Shown piece after piece: positions 9,376 through 19,400 of a stretch of 64,000 bases of DNA. Source of the DNA: an uncultured Nitrospirota bacterium (GTDB taxonomy: Bacteria > Nitrospirota > Nitrospiria > Nitrospirales > UBA8639); assembly GCA_937139405.1 (NCBI GenBank), contig CAKZPV010000050.1, positions 1 through 64,000 on the forward strand, read 5' to 3'. The position numbers were made by a program, and so were the translations under genes. Under the pieces are notes generated by a model. That model saw nothing but the letters and a program-made list of their open reading frames with translations, ran no database searches and was not told the DNA's origin. Position 1 is the first letter of the stretch. Each line of letters starts with the position of its first letter.

Positions 9376-10798
9376 TCCTCGGGGGTTTCTGAAGTTTACC
9401 CGTGAGGGACCGCAACGACGACCTGTGGAACTTCGCGTTAAGGACTACAAAGAGCTCTATAATCCTTTTGAGGATGAGAAACTCAAAGTGCAGGGAGCCC
9501 GGTGCATGGACTGCGGGGTTCCATTTTGCCAGAGTTCGACCGGTTGTCCGGTCGTCAATTTGATTCCGGAATGGAATGATTTGGTTCATCGTGGGCGCTG
9601 GAAAGATGCGCTCAAGGCCCTCCATACCACCAATAACTTTCCAGAATTTACGGGGCGCCTTTGTCCTGCGCCCTGTGAGTCGGCTTGTGTCTTGGGTATT
9701 AATAGCGATCCCGTGTCGATTCGAGTGATTGAGTGGAATATTATCGACAAAGGGTTCGAAGAAGGCTGGGTTGAGCCCGTCTTGCCAGTGGTCTCGACGG
9801 GGAAGAAAGTGGCTGTCGTAGGTTCAGGCCCCGCTGGATTAGCGGCAGCGCAACAATTAGCTCGTGTTGGACACCAGGTCACGGTCTTAGAAAAAGCTGA
9901 TCGAATCGGTGGTCTTCTCCGTTATGGCATTCCTGATTTTAAAATGGAGAAATGGGTGTTGGATCGACGTTTGGAGCAAATGCGTGAGGAAGGCGTGACA
10001 TTTGAAACCAGTGTGTGTGTGGGAGTCGATACGAACTTAGATGCATTGCGTCGTGATTTTGATGCCGTTCTGCTGGCCATGGGCGCTGAACAGGCTCGCG
10101 AACTTCCCGTCCCAGGTCGAGAGTTGAAAGGGGTTCATCTAGCGATGGACTATCTCACTCAACAAAATAAGCGAGTTGCTGGGGATGCGATTCACGAAGA
10201 AGAAATATCTGCCAAAGGTAAACGAGTCGTGGTGATTGGCGGAGGCGATACCGGCTCAGATTGTTTGGGGACGGCTCATCGGCAAGGTTGTGTGGAAGCG
10301 CACCAATTTGAGTTATTGCCAGAACCTCCACCGACCAGGGCTGGCTCTACTCCCTGGCCATTATGGCCGATGAGATTGCGGACGTCTCATGCTCATGAGG
10401 AAGGGTGCGACCGTGAGTGGAGTATTTCAACGACTAAATTCTCTGGAGAAAATGGGCATGTGACGAAGCTACATACGAATCGTGTCGTTTTTGAAGAAGG
10501 AAAAATTGTACCGGTTTCTGGATCTGAAATGGAGATGGATGCTGACCTTGTGCTATTAGCAATGGGCTTTGTGGGCCCGGTGAAAAATGGGCTTCTAGAT
10601 TCTCTCGGGCTGAATTACGATGCTAGGGGCAATGTCGGTGTCGATGAACATTTTATGACGAATATTGATGGAGTGTTTGCCTCAGGTGATACGAAGCGTG
10701 GGGCATCTCTCATTGTCTGGGCTATTGCGGAAGGTCGGAAGGCCGCACAGGGCGTTCACCGCTATTTGCAGGCTGGACAATCCCTTCGAACTCCCTAA
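9368..10798 (+). CDS. gltD: glutamate synthase (small subunit)
   Basis: NADPH-dependent FAD/Fe-S chain that feeds electrons to GltB for ammonium assimilation. Near the N terminus are cysteine clusters [10 protein letters not shown] and CPAPCESAC, which hold [4Fe-4S] centres. An FAD dinucleotide fold follows ([18 protein letters not shown], about residues 149-166), then an NADPH fold ([15 protein letters not shown]). The 476 residues are typical. The GTG start lies inside the end of gltB and its stop is followed by a converging gene. Confidence 0.96.
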   Translation: MADPRGFLKFTREGPQRRPVELRVKDYKELYNPFEDEKLKVQGARCMDCGVPFCQSSTGCPVVNLIPEWNDLVHRGRWKDALKALHTTNNFPEFTGRLCPAPCESACVLGINSDPVSIRVIEWNIIDKGFEEGWVEPVLPVVSTGKKVAVVGSGPAGLAAAQQLARVGHQVTVLEKADRIGGLLRYGIPDFKMEKWVLDRRLEQMREEGVTFETSVCVGVDTNLDALRRDFDAVLLAMGAEQARELPVPGRELKGVHLAMDYLTQQNKRVAGDAIHEEEISAKGKRVVVIGGGDTGSDCLGTAHRQGCVEAHQFELLPEPPPTRAGSTPWPLWPMRLRTSHAHEEGCDREWSISTTKFSGENGHVTKLHTNRVVFEEGKIVPVSGSEMEMDADLVLLAMGFVGPVKNGLLDSLGLNYDARGNVGVDEHFMTNIDGVFASGDTKRGASLIVWAIAEGRKAAQGVHRYLQAGQSLRTP

Positions 10799-10920
10799 GT
10801 TCTTCTCCTCAAAATTCAATAGGGGTTTTTCAATCCCTCTTTCCTGCCGTTGATATTGTCGAAACTCTCAAGTCGTTCTTGTTGCCGAATGTAAAAATTC
10901 TTTGCGTGGGTGATCTTTTC

Positions 10921-11718
10921 TCAGTTGAGGGTTTGATGGATTTCTTGAATGAGGCGCGATTCTATATCGGCAAGCTCTGTTTGTGGGGCGGCAAAAATAT
11001 GGCCGTTCCGAGAGAGTTTTTCAAATTCTGCTCGAACCCAAATAGTGGTGTGGTCAGCAGGGCCTTTTTCGATCATGGCAAGATATTGATTGCGAAACCC
11101 AGAGAGCTCTAAGGATGGTGGTAGAGACGTCTTTCTGTCCGTAATATACACAGCTTTTTGATCCGTTTGCATGCTGGTCAGAATCGTATAACCATTTTTT
11201 GTGAAAGCCTCTTCCATGATAGCGGCGACGGTGGAAAAGGTAAAAGGTAGCTCATGAGCTTGGCCCCCAATTTGTTGAATCACAAGAGATTTCCTCATGT
11301 GGTCCCGTTGACTTCGCAACCATTGGGCGTCTCGTTGGAGCTTGGTATTCTTTTTTTCTAAAGACTGTATCGTGGCGACATCTTTTTTCGGAACATTGGT
11401 CAGTTGTGTGATGTGGGTTTGGGCTTCTTGTAATTTGGCTCGGTATGACGCTTCTACCTCCCTCGCCTCATGATTCAGTCGGTCGATTTGTTGTTGTAAG
11501 ACTTTGTTGCCTTCCTGAAGAGATTGAATGACTGATTCCAACTTAGCCGTCTGTTTTTTTAGCTGAATGGTTTCGCTTTGGAGGGCGGTTTGATCTTGAG
11601 GACATGCCGTGAGGACCAGTAAGCCAAGCATGATCGTCAGAGCCATGGGCGCCTGAGTGAAAAGTGGGTGCATTTGGAATAGCTGTTGTGGAATTGTGCG
11701 GCGCTGTGATTCTGGCAT
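10921..11718 (-). CDS. putative lipoprotein with a coiled coil
   Basis: Starting at the ATG at 11673, or at the longer 11718 form, the N terminus carries a hydrophobic segment ending in the lipobox LTAC. That predicts lipid attachment on the outer face of a membrane. Residues 45-145 form a long heptad-rich coiled coil (Q/L/K/E rich), followed by a compact alpha/beta domain of about 120 residues with no recognised family. Neither start has a strong ribosome site. It converges with gltD and is divergent from the hydrolase at 11879. A cell-envelope spacer or assembly role is possible but not shown. Confidence 0.7.
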   Translation of the reverse strand: MPESQRRTIPQQLFQMHPLFTQAPMALTIMLGLLVLTACPQDQTALQSETIQLKKQTAKLESVIQSLQEGNKVLQQQIDRLNHEAREVEASYRAKLQEAQTHITQLTNVPKKDVATIQSLEKKNTKLQRDAQWLRSQRDHMRKSLVIQQIGGQAHELPFTFSTVAAIMEEAFTKNGYTILTSMQTDQKAVYITDRKTSLPPSLELSGFRNQYLAMIEKGPADHTTIWVRAEFEKLSRNGHIFAAPQTELADIESRLIQEIHQTLN

Positions 11719-11878
11719 GTTCAGCAGTTCAGCGCCTTGAGAAAGGATTCAATGAATGATGAATGGAGCATGGGTACCTTTTATTAGGTAGTCTATGCTT
11801 AATCATGTGTTATTTCAATTGGTGATAGATGGTATGCTCAAGTTTTGCAGAACAGAAGCCTACAATAAGGAGTCATTC

Positions 11879-12520
11879 ATGTCGTCATTAATCCGAAGGA
11901 CGTTTCCAGTCCCGCCCCTTTCTTGCAATTGCTCCATTATTGGGGATCTCGAGACGAAGCAAGCGATCGTGGTTGATCCTGGTGGAAACCCGGAACGCAT
12001 TCTTGAGGAAATTGAGTCATTAAGTTTGACGGTATGTGCCATTTTGCATACCCATGCCCATTTCGATCATTTTTTAGCTTCGGGACATATTAAAATGGCG
12101 ACTGGAGCCCCGCTATGTTTACATCCCAATGATAAAGACCTTTGGGATATGTTGGAGGTGCAATGCCAAATGTTTGGCGTTCCCTATGCACCTGTTCCCC
12201 CGCCTGATCAATGGATTGAAGATGAGGAAGAGGTGATGATGGGGCCGTATACTGCCACGGTACTGCATACGCCTGGCCATACTCCGGGTTCGGCTTGTTT
12301 TTATTTCCAAAGCGAAGGTTTGGTCTTTTCCGGAGATACCTTGTTTCGAGGAGGTATTGGGCGAACGGATTTATGGGGTGGAGATGGTACCGCGATTCTG
12401 AAATCCATTCGCGAACGGTTGTATTCGTTGAAGGAAGAGACGCTGGTCATTCCTGGTCATGGCGGCGAATCGTCAATTGGTTGGGAGCGTGAGCACAACA
12501 TGTTTGTCAATGCTGGATAA
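11879..12520 (+). CDS. metallo-beta-lactamase-fold hydrolase (glyoxalase II-like)
   Basis: A cytoplasmic hydrolase of about 213 residues in the YcbL/GloB-like branch. The first zinc motif THAHFDH is intact. The downstream ligands are also there: TPGHTPGS (His), FSGDTLF (bridging Asp) and IPGHGGES (His). Family members hydrolyse thioesters such as S-lactoylglutathione, or related compounds; the substrate is not shown here. The start is set at 11879 because AAGGAG lies seven bases upstream. The longer frame from 11795 lacks such a site. Confidence 0.85.
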   Translation: MSSLIRRTFPVPPLSCNCSIIGDLETKQAIVVDPGGNPERILEEIESLSLTVCAILHTHAHFDHFLASGHIKMATGAPLCLHPNDKDLWDMLEVQCQMFGVPYAPVPPPDQWIEDEEEVMMGPYTATVLHTPGHTPGSACFYFQSEGLVFSGDTLFRGGIGRTDLWGGDGTAILKSIRERLYSLKEETLVIPGHGGESSIGWEREHNMFVNAG

Positions 12521-12691
12521 CGAAATATTTGAAAAAATCCTACTCGAAAAAACGTCTTGGTCAGTCTATTGAAATTTTTTATTCGAAGGTTTCCTTTTTA
12601 TTAAAGAGAAAATATAGAATATGAGTTAGTGAGAATAACCTAGGGTAGTGAATAATTATTTGGAACAAGCCTTTGAATTTAGGAGCAATTC

Positions 12692-12793
12692 ATGAAATTT
12701 CATTATTCTTTTCAGTATTCTACGCGAAACATTCTTGCGTCAAGAAATGCCATATGCTATAACCAATTCCTCGTTTCTATGGAACATGCGTAA
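12692..12793 (+). CDS. possible 33-residue peptide
   Basis: In the 347-base gap before the cupredoxin gene, an ATG at 12692 has a good AGGAG seven bases upstream and reads 33 codons to TAA at 12791-12793. The peptide is basic and aromatic-rich, without a membrane segment. The rest of the gap is AT-rich, and I see nothing else firm in it. It could be a leader peptide or chance. Confidence 0.2.
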   Translation: MKFHYSFQYSTRNILASRNAICYNQFLVSMEHA

Positions 12794-12867
12794 TAAACTA
12801 ACAATATTGACTTGCGGTTTAAAGTAAATTCTTCATTATCAACAAGCTTCTCATGAGGAGGTAGGCG

Positions 12868-13362
12868 ATGCACAGAGTGCTTCTATCCGTCCTTTTAAGT
12901 GCGGTGTTAATTGCAGCGGGTTCTTCAAGTGTTTGGGCATTACAGTCAGGTGGTGTGGAAATCGGTGATCTAGAAACCGGTTCTGTTGTTGGACAACACT
13001 TTAAGCACATGAATGTTGATCTTGAGTTTAACATCATGGAACTTGGGGGAAAAAAGGTCATTTATCCTCCGACCGCAATTTTGAATTTGATCAGCTCCGG
13101 TACAGGTGGTCGTGCGCAAGCTCCGGTGCTTATTAAGGTGACCAACAACTTAAGCGGAGATCATGGATTTCAACTTGGCTCTGACACAAAAAGAGACGAC
13201 CCATGGGCCATGGACATCAAACTCGTCCTGAAGCCAGGAGAAACCAAGTATATTGGTATTCCCATGAGTGATCTTACCTATGTGACCACGAATGGTGTCT
13301 TAGATTATAGCTGCCAATTGCATGGTGCACATTTAGGTGGAACACTTGTAATTTTGAAATAG
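12868..13362 (+). CDS. secreted cupredoxin-like protein
   Basis: The 164-residue precursor has a signal peptide (residues 1-24, SVWA cleavage region) and a single beta-sandwich. The candidate copper ligands are His99 (SGDHGFQ) and the loop Cys149-x2-His152-x2-His155 near the C terminus. In classical blue copper proteins the last position is Met; here it is His. It would be a small periplasmic electron carrier or copper sensor. GAGGAGG lies seven bases before ATG. It is transcribed alone, with a strong terminator directly after it, and opens the copper-protein region. Confidence 0.75.
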   Translation: MHRVLLSVLLSAVLIAAGSSSVWALQSGGVEIGDLETGSVVGQHFKHMNVDLEFNIMELGGKKVIYPPTAILNLISSGTGGRAQAPVLIKVTNNLSGDHGFQLGSDTKRDDPWAMDIKLVLKPGETKYIGIPMSDLTYVTTNGVLDYSCQLHGAHLGGTLVILK

Positions 13363-13399
13363 AAAATAATTTCTAGATTCTGTTTTTTAGGGTCAATGT

Positions 13400-13440
13400 A
13401 AAAAGCCCCGTTCCTTTTTCATAGGAACGGGGCTTTTTTT
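13400..13440 (+). terminator. strong bidirectional intrinsic terminator
   Basis: A 15-bp perfect stem (13400-13414 / 13424-13438) with a nine-base loop and A/T tracts on both sides. It ends the cupredoxin transcript and can also stop the converging gene at 13484. Confidence 0.9.
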
Positions 13441-13483
13441 GAGTTATTTTGACAGGGTGTTATGTTTTGTGTTTGAAAACTTA

Positions 13484-13819
13484 TTAAATTTCCTTCTCAT
13501 CGCTGTGACATTCTACCTTTGCTCCTAGAGGAATGCGTTGAACTCCAACCAGTTTTCCTTCAATCAGAAGAAGTAAAAATCTGTGAGGCTGAGCATCTTT
13601 TTTTGGATTGACGTGAAGGAAAGTGTTGATGTCCACAATGATTTCATTTGAAAAATCTGATGTTGTATCATTGATCACCCAATAATATCGACTTTTTTGT
13701 GGATAAACCTGGGAGACAAATTGGTCAATAGCAGAGCTAATTTCAGGGTATGCTGATTCGCTGGCCGTAGGTGCAAAAACGAGCAAGAAGAAAAAAGCAG
13801 TGATTGGGAGGTAGCGCAT
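13484..13819 (-). CDS. exported hypothetical protein (111 aa)
   Basis: Not recognised. It has an N-terminal signal peptide (residues 1-22) and a mature part of about 90 residues rich in aromatic and acidic residues, so it is probably periplasmic. The ATG at 13819 is supported by GGAGG six bases upstream. The gene is single and converges on the shared terminator after the cupredoxin gene. Confidence 0.65.
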   Translation of the reverse strand: MRYLPITAFFFLLVFAPTASESAYPEISSAIDQFVSQVYPQKSRYYWVINDTTSDFSNEIIVDINTFLHVNPKKDAQPHRFLLLLIEGKLVGVQRIPLGAKVECHSDEKEI

Positions 13820-14042
13820 GTAGATCCTCCATGGTAAGAAGTTATTAGGGTATGACCTTCACGTTTATTTTTCCATTAAAGCCTTTTTCGGGTACAAAGC
13901 CATTAGTCTATAATCATAACACACCTTGAATTGGCTTTTAGATAAATATTTAAGCATTTATAGCTAGGTTTTTATGACTGAGAAAATAATGGTCGTTTTG
14001 TCTTTTGGTTCAATCTTTGTAATAAAGTCTTGAAAGATAGAA

Positions 14043-14540
14043 ATGCTGTCATTTTTGAAATTACAGGATGGGACTAACAAAAAACGCATATTTTTTCTAG
14101 TGCTCATGGCGTTGCTGCTTATTTCTGGTTCGTTGTTGTTTAATTCGCCCGGGCAAACACAACTCATCAATGTGAAGTTTCCTAGTGGGGCCTTCCTAAA
14201 ATCTGAGGTGGCGGATACACCAGAAAAACTGCTATTTGGATTGGCGTTTAGGCCTTCGATTCCCCAAGATGAAGCCATGCTCTATATATTCGGAGAATCA
14301 GGCTTGCATCGAGTATGGACAAAGGAATTTCAATTCCCGGTGGATATCATTTGGGTAGATGAAAGTAAGATAATTGTGCATCTGGAAAAAGATGTTCCTC
14401 CATGTTCCGAAAATCCCTGTCCGTGGTATGGCCCACCGCCGAATGACGCACGATACGTGCTTGAAGCCAATTCGGGATTTATTGATCGTGAAAAAGTGGC
14501 TGTAGGCAACCCCCTCAAATTTGCCTTGATTGTTCCTTGA
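14043..14540 (+). CDS. DUF192 family protein
   Basis: A 165-residue protein with one N-terminal membrane anchor or signal (residues 16-33) and an extracytoplasmic DUF192 domain. Diagnostic blocks are KLLFGLAFR (usually GLM.R), MLYIF...HRVWTKEFQFPVDIIWVDE and the C-terminal YVLEANSGF...VGN. The family's biochemical role is unknown. No strong ribosome site is seen. It begins a short co-directional run with the Rieske, chagasin-like and aminotransferase genes. Confidence 0.8.
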   Translation: MLSFLKLQDGTNKKRIFFLVLMALLLISGSLLFNSPGQTQLINVKFPSGAFLKSEVADTPEKLLFGLAFRPSIPQDEAMLYIFGESGLHRVWTKEFQFPVDIIWVDESKIIVHLEKDVPPCSENPCPWYGPPPNDARYVLEANSGFIDREKVAVGNPLKFALIVP

Positions 14541-14572
14541 TCTGTCATTGAGTGTGAGTAAGTTTCTGAAAT

Positions 14573-14938
14573 ATGGATAGTAAACAATGTCAGCCGGTAA
14601 GCCCTAAGGAGGGATATGTATTTGTGGCAAATCTTGAAGATCTGCCTCAAGGCAAAGGGCGGGTCTTTAAAATAGAAGGCAAGACCTTGGCTGTGTTTCG
14701 TATTGATGATCGCTGTTTTGCCATTAACGATATCTGTCCACATCAAGGAGCTTCATTAGGCAAAGGCCGACTCAAAGGTTTTGTCGTGTCGTGTCCATGG
14801 CATTATCAGAAATTTGATATTCGAACAGGGTTTGGACCAGATGGGGGTGGATATTGTGTGGTAAATTATGATGTTCATGTGGCTAAAGGCCAAGTGTTTG
14901 TCTGCCTCAAGAAGCGCGATTGGTTAACAGGTGAATAG
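14573..14938 (+). CDS. Rieske [2Fe-2S] ferredoxin (NirD-like)
   Basis: A soluble 121-residue Rieske domain. The cluster ligands are CPHQG and, 17 residues later, CPWHY (C-x-H-x17-C-x2-H). It has no signal peptide or membrane anchor, so it is a cytoplasmic electron carrier of the NirD/ferredoxin type, not the Rieske subunit of a bc1 complex. It is 32 bases downstream of the DUF192 gene. The partner oxidoreductase is not evident. Confidence 0.88.
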   Translation: MDSKQCQPVSPKEGYVFVANLEDLPQGKGRVFKIEGKTLAVFRIDDRCFAINDICPHQGASLGKGRLKGFVVSCPWHYQKFDIRTGFGPDGGGYCVVNYDVHVAKGQVFVCLKKRDWLTGE

Positions 14939-14986
14939 GCATTTTTCTCTTGATAGAAAAAAATATGTGGAATAAGGAATAAGGGT

Positions 14987-15304
14987 ATGGATACCAGCCA
15001 AATTGAATACAAACCGATTCAGACGTCTCAATCTGAAACGTTTCTCATTCATTTATGGGAAGACCGGACGCGTGGAGAACAATGGGTTCCCACCTACGAC
15101 CCCAAGGCCTTGGCTTTGGTGGAAGATGATTTCCTTCGTACTGTGAGTAATAATGCAGTGGATTCTGGGCGTCGCTCCTTTGAGTTTCAAGCGTTGGTGA
15201 CAGGAACGCACCGTTTGGAATTTAGCAAGCGCATGGCGTGGAAATTCACGGCTGAAGATCGGCGAGTGTTTGAGGTGACTGTCCTTCATTCTCCTACCAC
15301 GTAA
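14987..15304 (+). CDS. chagasin-like (I42-type) protein
   Basis: A 105-residue protein whose second half (SFEFQALVTGTHRLEF...MAWKF...FEVTV) resembles the inhibitor-I42/chagasin immunoglobulin-like fold, which blocks cysteine peptidases. The usual NPTTG loop is not preserved: TRGEQWVP stands at that place, so inhibition is uncertain. It has no signal peptide. The stop is six bases before the aminotransferase start, which points to co-transcription. Confidence 0.5.
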   Translation: MDTSQIEYKPIQTSQSETFLIHLWEDRTRGEQWVPTYDPKALALVEDDFLRTVSNNAVDSGRRSFEFQALVTGTHRLEFSKRMAWKFTAEDRRVFEVTVLHSPTT

Positions 15305-15310
15305 CCTCCT

Positions 15311-16156
15311 ATGCCGGATATCGGGTACCTCAATGGTCGATTTTCCCCGCTAGTAGAGATTGCTATTTCCCCTGATGATCGAGGATTCCTATTTGGTGAC
15401 GGCATTTATGAAGTTGTGCGCGCTTACCATGGCGTACCTGCTTTTTGGGAAGAGCATTATACTCGCCTTGTCCGAAGCGCCAAAGAAATTCGGCTTCCCT
15501 TTCCTATCGAACCACAAGATTTTCATAGTCTTCTGCTGACTGGGCTTCAGCAGAGTGGGTATGCCGAAGGCAAAATCTATATTCAATTAACCCGAGGGGT
15601 GGCCCCTCGTGAGCATGGGTTTCCTCTCAATATTGAGCCGACTGTTTTCTTCTCATTTCGAGAAATGAACGCTCTTCCGATTGAGAAGATGAAGCAGGGT
15701 GTCAAGGTCATCACTGTGCCTGATATTCGCTGGGATCGGTGCGATATTAAAAGTTTAAACCTTCTTCCTAATGTGTTGGCGAAGCAAGAGGCGCAAGAGG
15801 CGAACGTCTTCGAAGCCATTTTTCTCAGGGGTGGTTTGGTCATTGAAGGGGCGACCAGCAATATTTTCATTGTGAAAAATGGACAGCTTCAAACCCCTGA
15901 ACGAAATAATTTTGTGTTGTCAGGGGTGACGCAGCAACAGGTCATCAATTTAGCTCAAGAAAAGGGCAAAGAAGTTAGATTTGCCGAATTAACTCTTGAT
16001 GCTCTGCTTCAAGCCGAAGAGGTTTTTTTGGTTGGAACTACCATTGAAGTTCTTCCTGTGGTGAAGGTTGATGGGCAAACTATCCACAATGGGAACCCTG
16101 GCCCTGAGACTTGTGCTTTACAACAAGGCTTTGCGGATTTAGTGGCTCAGCTTTAG
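15311..16156 (+). CDS. class-IV aminotransferase, D-amino-acid transaminase-like
   Basis: A PLP enzyme of 281 residues. The pyridoxal lysine is in CDIKSLNLLPNVLAK, with the upstream RGVAPREHGFP block and FLFGDGIYEVVR at the N terminus. The REHxFP segment favours D-amino-acid transaminase, which makes D-glutamate or D-alanine for the wall. Branched-chain aminotransferase (IlvE) and aminodeoxychorismate lyase (PabC) are relatives that cannot be excluded. It is the last gene of the 14.0-16.2 kb run and cytoplasmic. Confidence 0.82.
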   Translation: MPDIGYLNGRFSPLVEIAISPDDRGFLFGDGIYEVVRAYHGVPAFWEEHYTRLVRSAKEIRLPFPIEPQDFHSLLLTGLQQSGYAEGKIYIQLTRGVAPREHGFPLNIEPTVFFSFREMNALPIEKMKQGVKVITVPDIRWDRCDIKSLNLLPNVLAKQEAQEANVFEAIFLRGGLVIEGATSNIFIVKNGQLQTPERNNFVLSGVTQQQVINLAQEKGKEVRFAELTLDALLQAEEVFLVGTTIEVLPVVKVDGQTIHNGNPGPETCALQQGFADLVAQL

Positions 16157-16305
16157 AACGATGAAATATAAAAAAGGAAAATGTGAACAGTTAAGAAAGA
16201 AGAACAGACTTCTGTGAATTGATCCACGCCATTTTCTGCCGACAGCTGTTCCCCTACTCCTGCTCCTACGGCCGGTCAAGATCTATGAAATCATGAGACC
16301 TGGAC

Positions 16306-16334
16306 TTGACAGGATGAATCGTTTTGGCTACCTT
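16306..16334 (+). promoter_or_regulatory. probable promoter of the giant multicopper oxidase gene
   Basis: TTGACA (16306-16311), a 17-base spacer and TACCTT (16329-16334), about 100 bases before the ATG at 16433. The -35 is perfect and the -10 is weak. Confidence 0.45.
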
Positions 16335-16432
16335 TTCGGTTCCCCGATTTACGTGGTGAAACGCCTATTTTACGATTGATTTGAAAAAATACAGGTAATT
16401 CTCAGGTTATTTTTTTTTAAGGAGGCCGGTCC

Positions 16433-19400
16433 ATGTTTTACGTGAAAACTCGGAATGCCGTCACATCCCTTTCCCTCGGGTTATTCCTGGGAGGGATATC
16501 TCTGTTTTCGGCTGGGAATCTCTTAGCTGGAGAATCTCATGACACCATGATGCACAAGGCTGGAATGACGTCACAATCCCCTGGTTGGGCAGAAAAGTTG
16601 AAAGGCCAGACCATCGTGGAAGATGCCATGGAGGGTCGTGCCGAGCGGGCGGCGCTGGTTGAGCAACAACATGAGCGCATGATGCAGCAAATGCAACAAG
16701 ACATGGAACATAATGGCGAAAATACCGGTGCATTCAATGGGATGTCCATGATTCATCAATATGGCGGTGGACCTGCGAATGGCTTACTGGCCAGTAATAT
16801 GGGTGTGGAACCTGTCTCCATGAATGGGGGGCTCTGCCCAAAAACGGCAGCGGTACGGAACTATGATATTTCAGCCATTAATGTTGAAATTACCTTGAAT
16901 CAATGGTTGGATTACTATCCTGGCTATATGTATACCCTCACTGAAAATATTGAAAAAATTCGAGAAGAAGAAGCAAAAAATGCTGAGGCTCGCGAATCAG
17001 AGGGGCATCATGATCCGGGTGCCGTCACAAACGGAATTCAAGATCAATGGATTCAGCCCTTAGTCATTCGTGGAAATCAAGGGGATTGCGTGAAAATCAC
17101 GCTTCGAAACTCATTAGAATTTGGGGAAGAAGTTAGCCTGCACATTAATGGGTCGGATATGGTCATGAGTGAAACAGGCCATCCTGCTGCCACCACTAAT
17201 GGCGATTCAGTAGCGGAAGAAGGCCAAACGATTAATATGGAATGGTATATTCATCCCGATACCCAAGAAGGGGGTCGGCAATTTCATACTTACAGTAATG
17301 ACCGGGAATTGACCGTCATGGGTATGTTTGGAGTGTTTGTCGTGGAGCCTCGAGGGTCAAATTATTATGAACCCCTTGGAACGGGCCCAGCCACTGAAGC
17401 CACGAGCGGTTGGCAGGTCATGATTGATAATGGAGACGGGCCGGATTTCCGGGAATTTGTGCTCATCTATCATGAAGTGGGTGATGAAGCCTTTCGTCCG
17501 GTGAACAAGCATGGAGACTTTTTGCCTCAACGCGACCCTTTAACTGATACCTACCGTCCTGGGGCAAGGGCTATCAATTACCGGAGCGAACCGTTTGGCA
17601 TCAATAATATGCATGTGCAACATGAATACTTTGGGTTTGAAGATGAGTCGATGGGTTATAGCTCTTATACCTTTGGTGATGCAGCCCCCACGATTCCTCG
17701 TAGTTACTTGGGGGATCCGGCCAAATTTCGCCTCGTTCATGGCGGATCGGAAGTCTTCCATTCTCATCATCCTCATGGTGGGTCTATCCGATGGCAGCGT
17801 AGCCCACGGGCTACGCAAATGCCGGTGTGGAATATGGGGCAAAATGGTCCTGTGAAATATCCCGTGATCCGAACCAAGTCCGACCGGGTTGACGTAGAAG
17901 GTATTGGGCCTTCAGAAGCCTTAGATCTGGAAACGGAATGTGGATCGGGGTTGTGCCAATGGTTGGCGGGAGATTTTCTCTTCCATTGCCATGTAGCCCA
18001 TCATTATGTATCTGGGATGTGGGGTTACTGGCGTGTCTATAACACGATGCAAGTCCCTGGGGTGAAAAATGATGTGATGGCGCCATTGCGCGAATTGCCA
18101 GATCGTTTAGGGCGGATTCATAAGCCTGTATCTTCTGATCAATTGATTGGGAAAACCGTCAATTGGTTTGGAAAGAAGTTCAAGATTGTGGCCGAAGGTA
18201 AGAGCAATTGGAAGGCCGAGACTGCTGTTGTCAATATTAAAGATTGGGTGGAAATGCAGCTCTCGAACCAAGGTCAACCTGGGAATACTGCTGATGAAGA
18301 GGGGCAGCTGAAGGCGTATGATGCTAGTGTCATCGATTGGGTATGGCAGGGCAATAAAGCGATGAGTGAAAAAGAAGCCTCGATTGGAGAAAACCCCAAA
18401 TACAATCCAGAATGGCAAGGGTATAAGCCTGGTGAGCGCAGGCAGATATGGTTTGAGCCCACAACGGGGAAAGTGGCATGGCCATGGCTCACCCCACATT
18501 TTGGGAAACGGGTGCCATTCTCCAACGATCATAATCCTGCTCCATGGTTGGAAATGATTCGGTTGAACCCCGATGGGACACGGTCCGTTGAACCGGCGAA
18601 GCCTGGAGAAAACGGGCCTTGGAGTTTGTGCCCGGTTCGAGCAGGCTCTGAGAAGTACACAGTGCATTTCATTAAATTGCCGATTGAATTGTCGGCTGCT
18701 CAGGGTGATGAACCGCCGATTGTGGATCCACATGGGCTACTCTATGTCGTGCATGATGAAGAGGAAGAGGTTCGTGCGAATAATGACAAGAGGTTTCCTC
18801 TAGTAGTGAGAGCCAATGTCTATGATTGTGTTGACTGGACGTTGACGAGTGAATGGTTGGATGATGACGTGACCAATTTTCAATCATCCAAAATCAATAC
18901 TCATTTCCATTTTTTCCAGTTTGACAATCAAGCTTCAGATGGTGTGATTTCAGGATTTTCTTACGATCAATCAATGCGGCCCTTTACACAGTTTGAAAAG
19001 ACAACCAAAAAGGGCTTGCCGATTCCCATGAATGCGAAAGTGACGACGGCATCAAAAAAAGGCGATAGGACAATTCAGATAACGAATGCCAAACAATATC
19101 ATGTCGGCATTCCCATCCTTATTGGCGCTGATAACGTTGAAGGACAGGAGATTCGGAGAATTGTCGCCATTGGTGGAAGTGGTGGCTCCGCAGCTTCTGC
19201 AAACGGCGCTTCGGATTACACGGTGACCCCTGGTGATTCACTAGGAAAAATCGCCAGTTCCTTTGGTACCTCTGTCGGTACCTTACGTGACTTGAATGGG
19301 TTGGAAGATGCAAATGTGATCGTAGTTGGACAAAAGTTAAAAGTTCCTGGACTTGGAGCAAGTGATTCTGCCCCTGCGGCTTCAGGAGAAAATACTCTGA

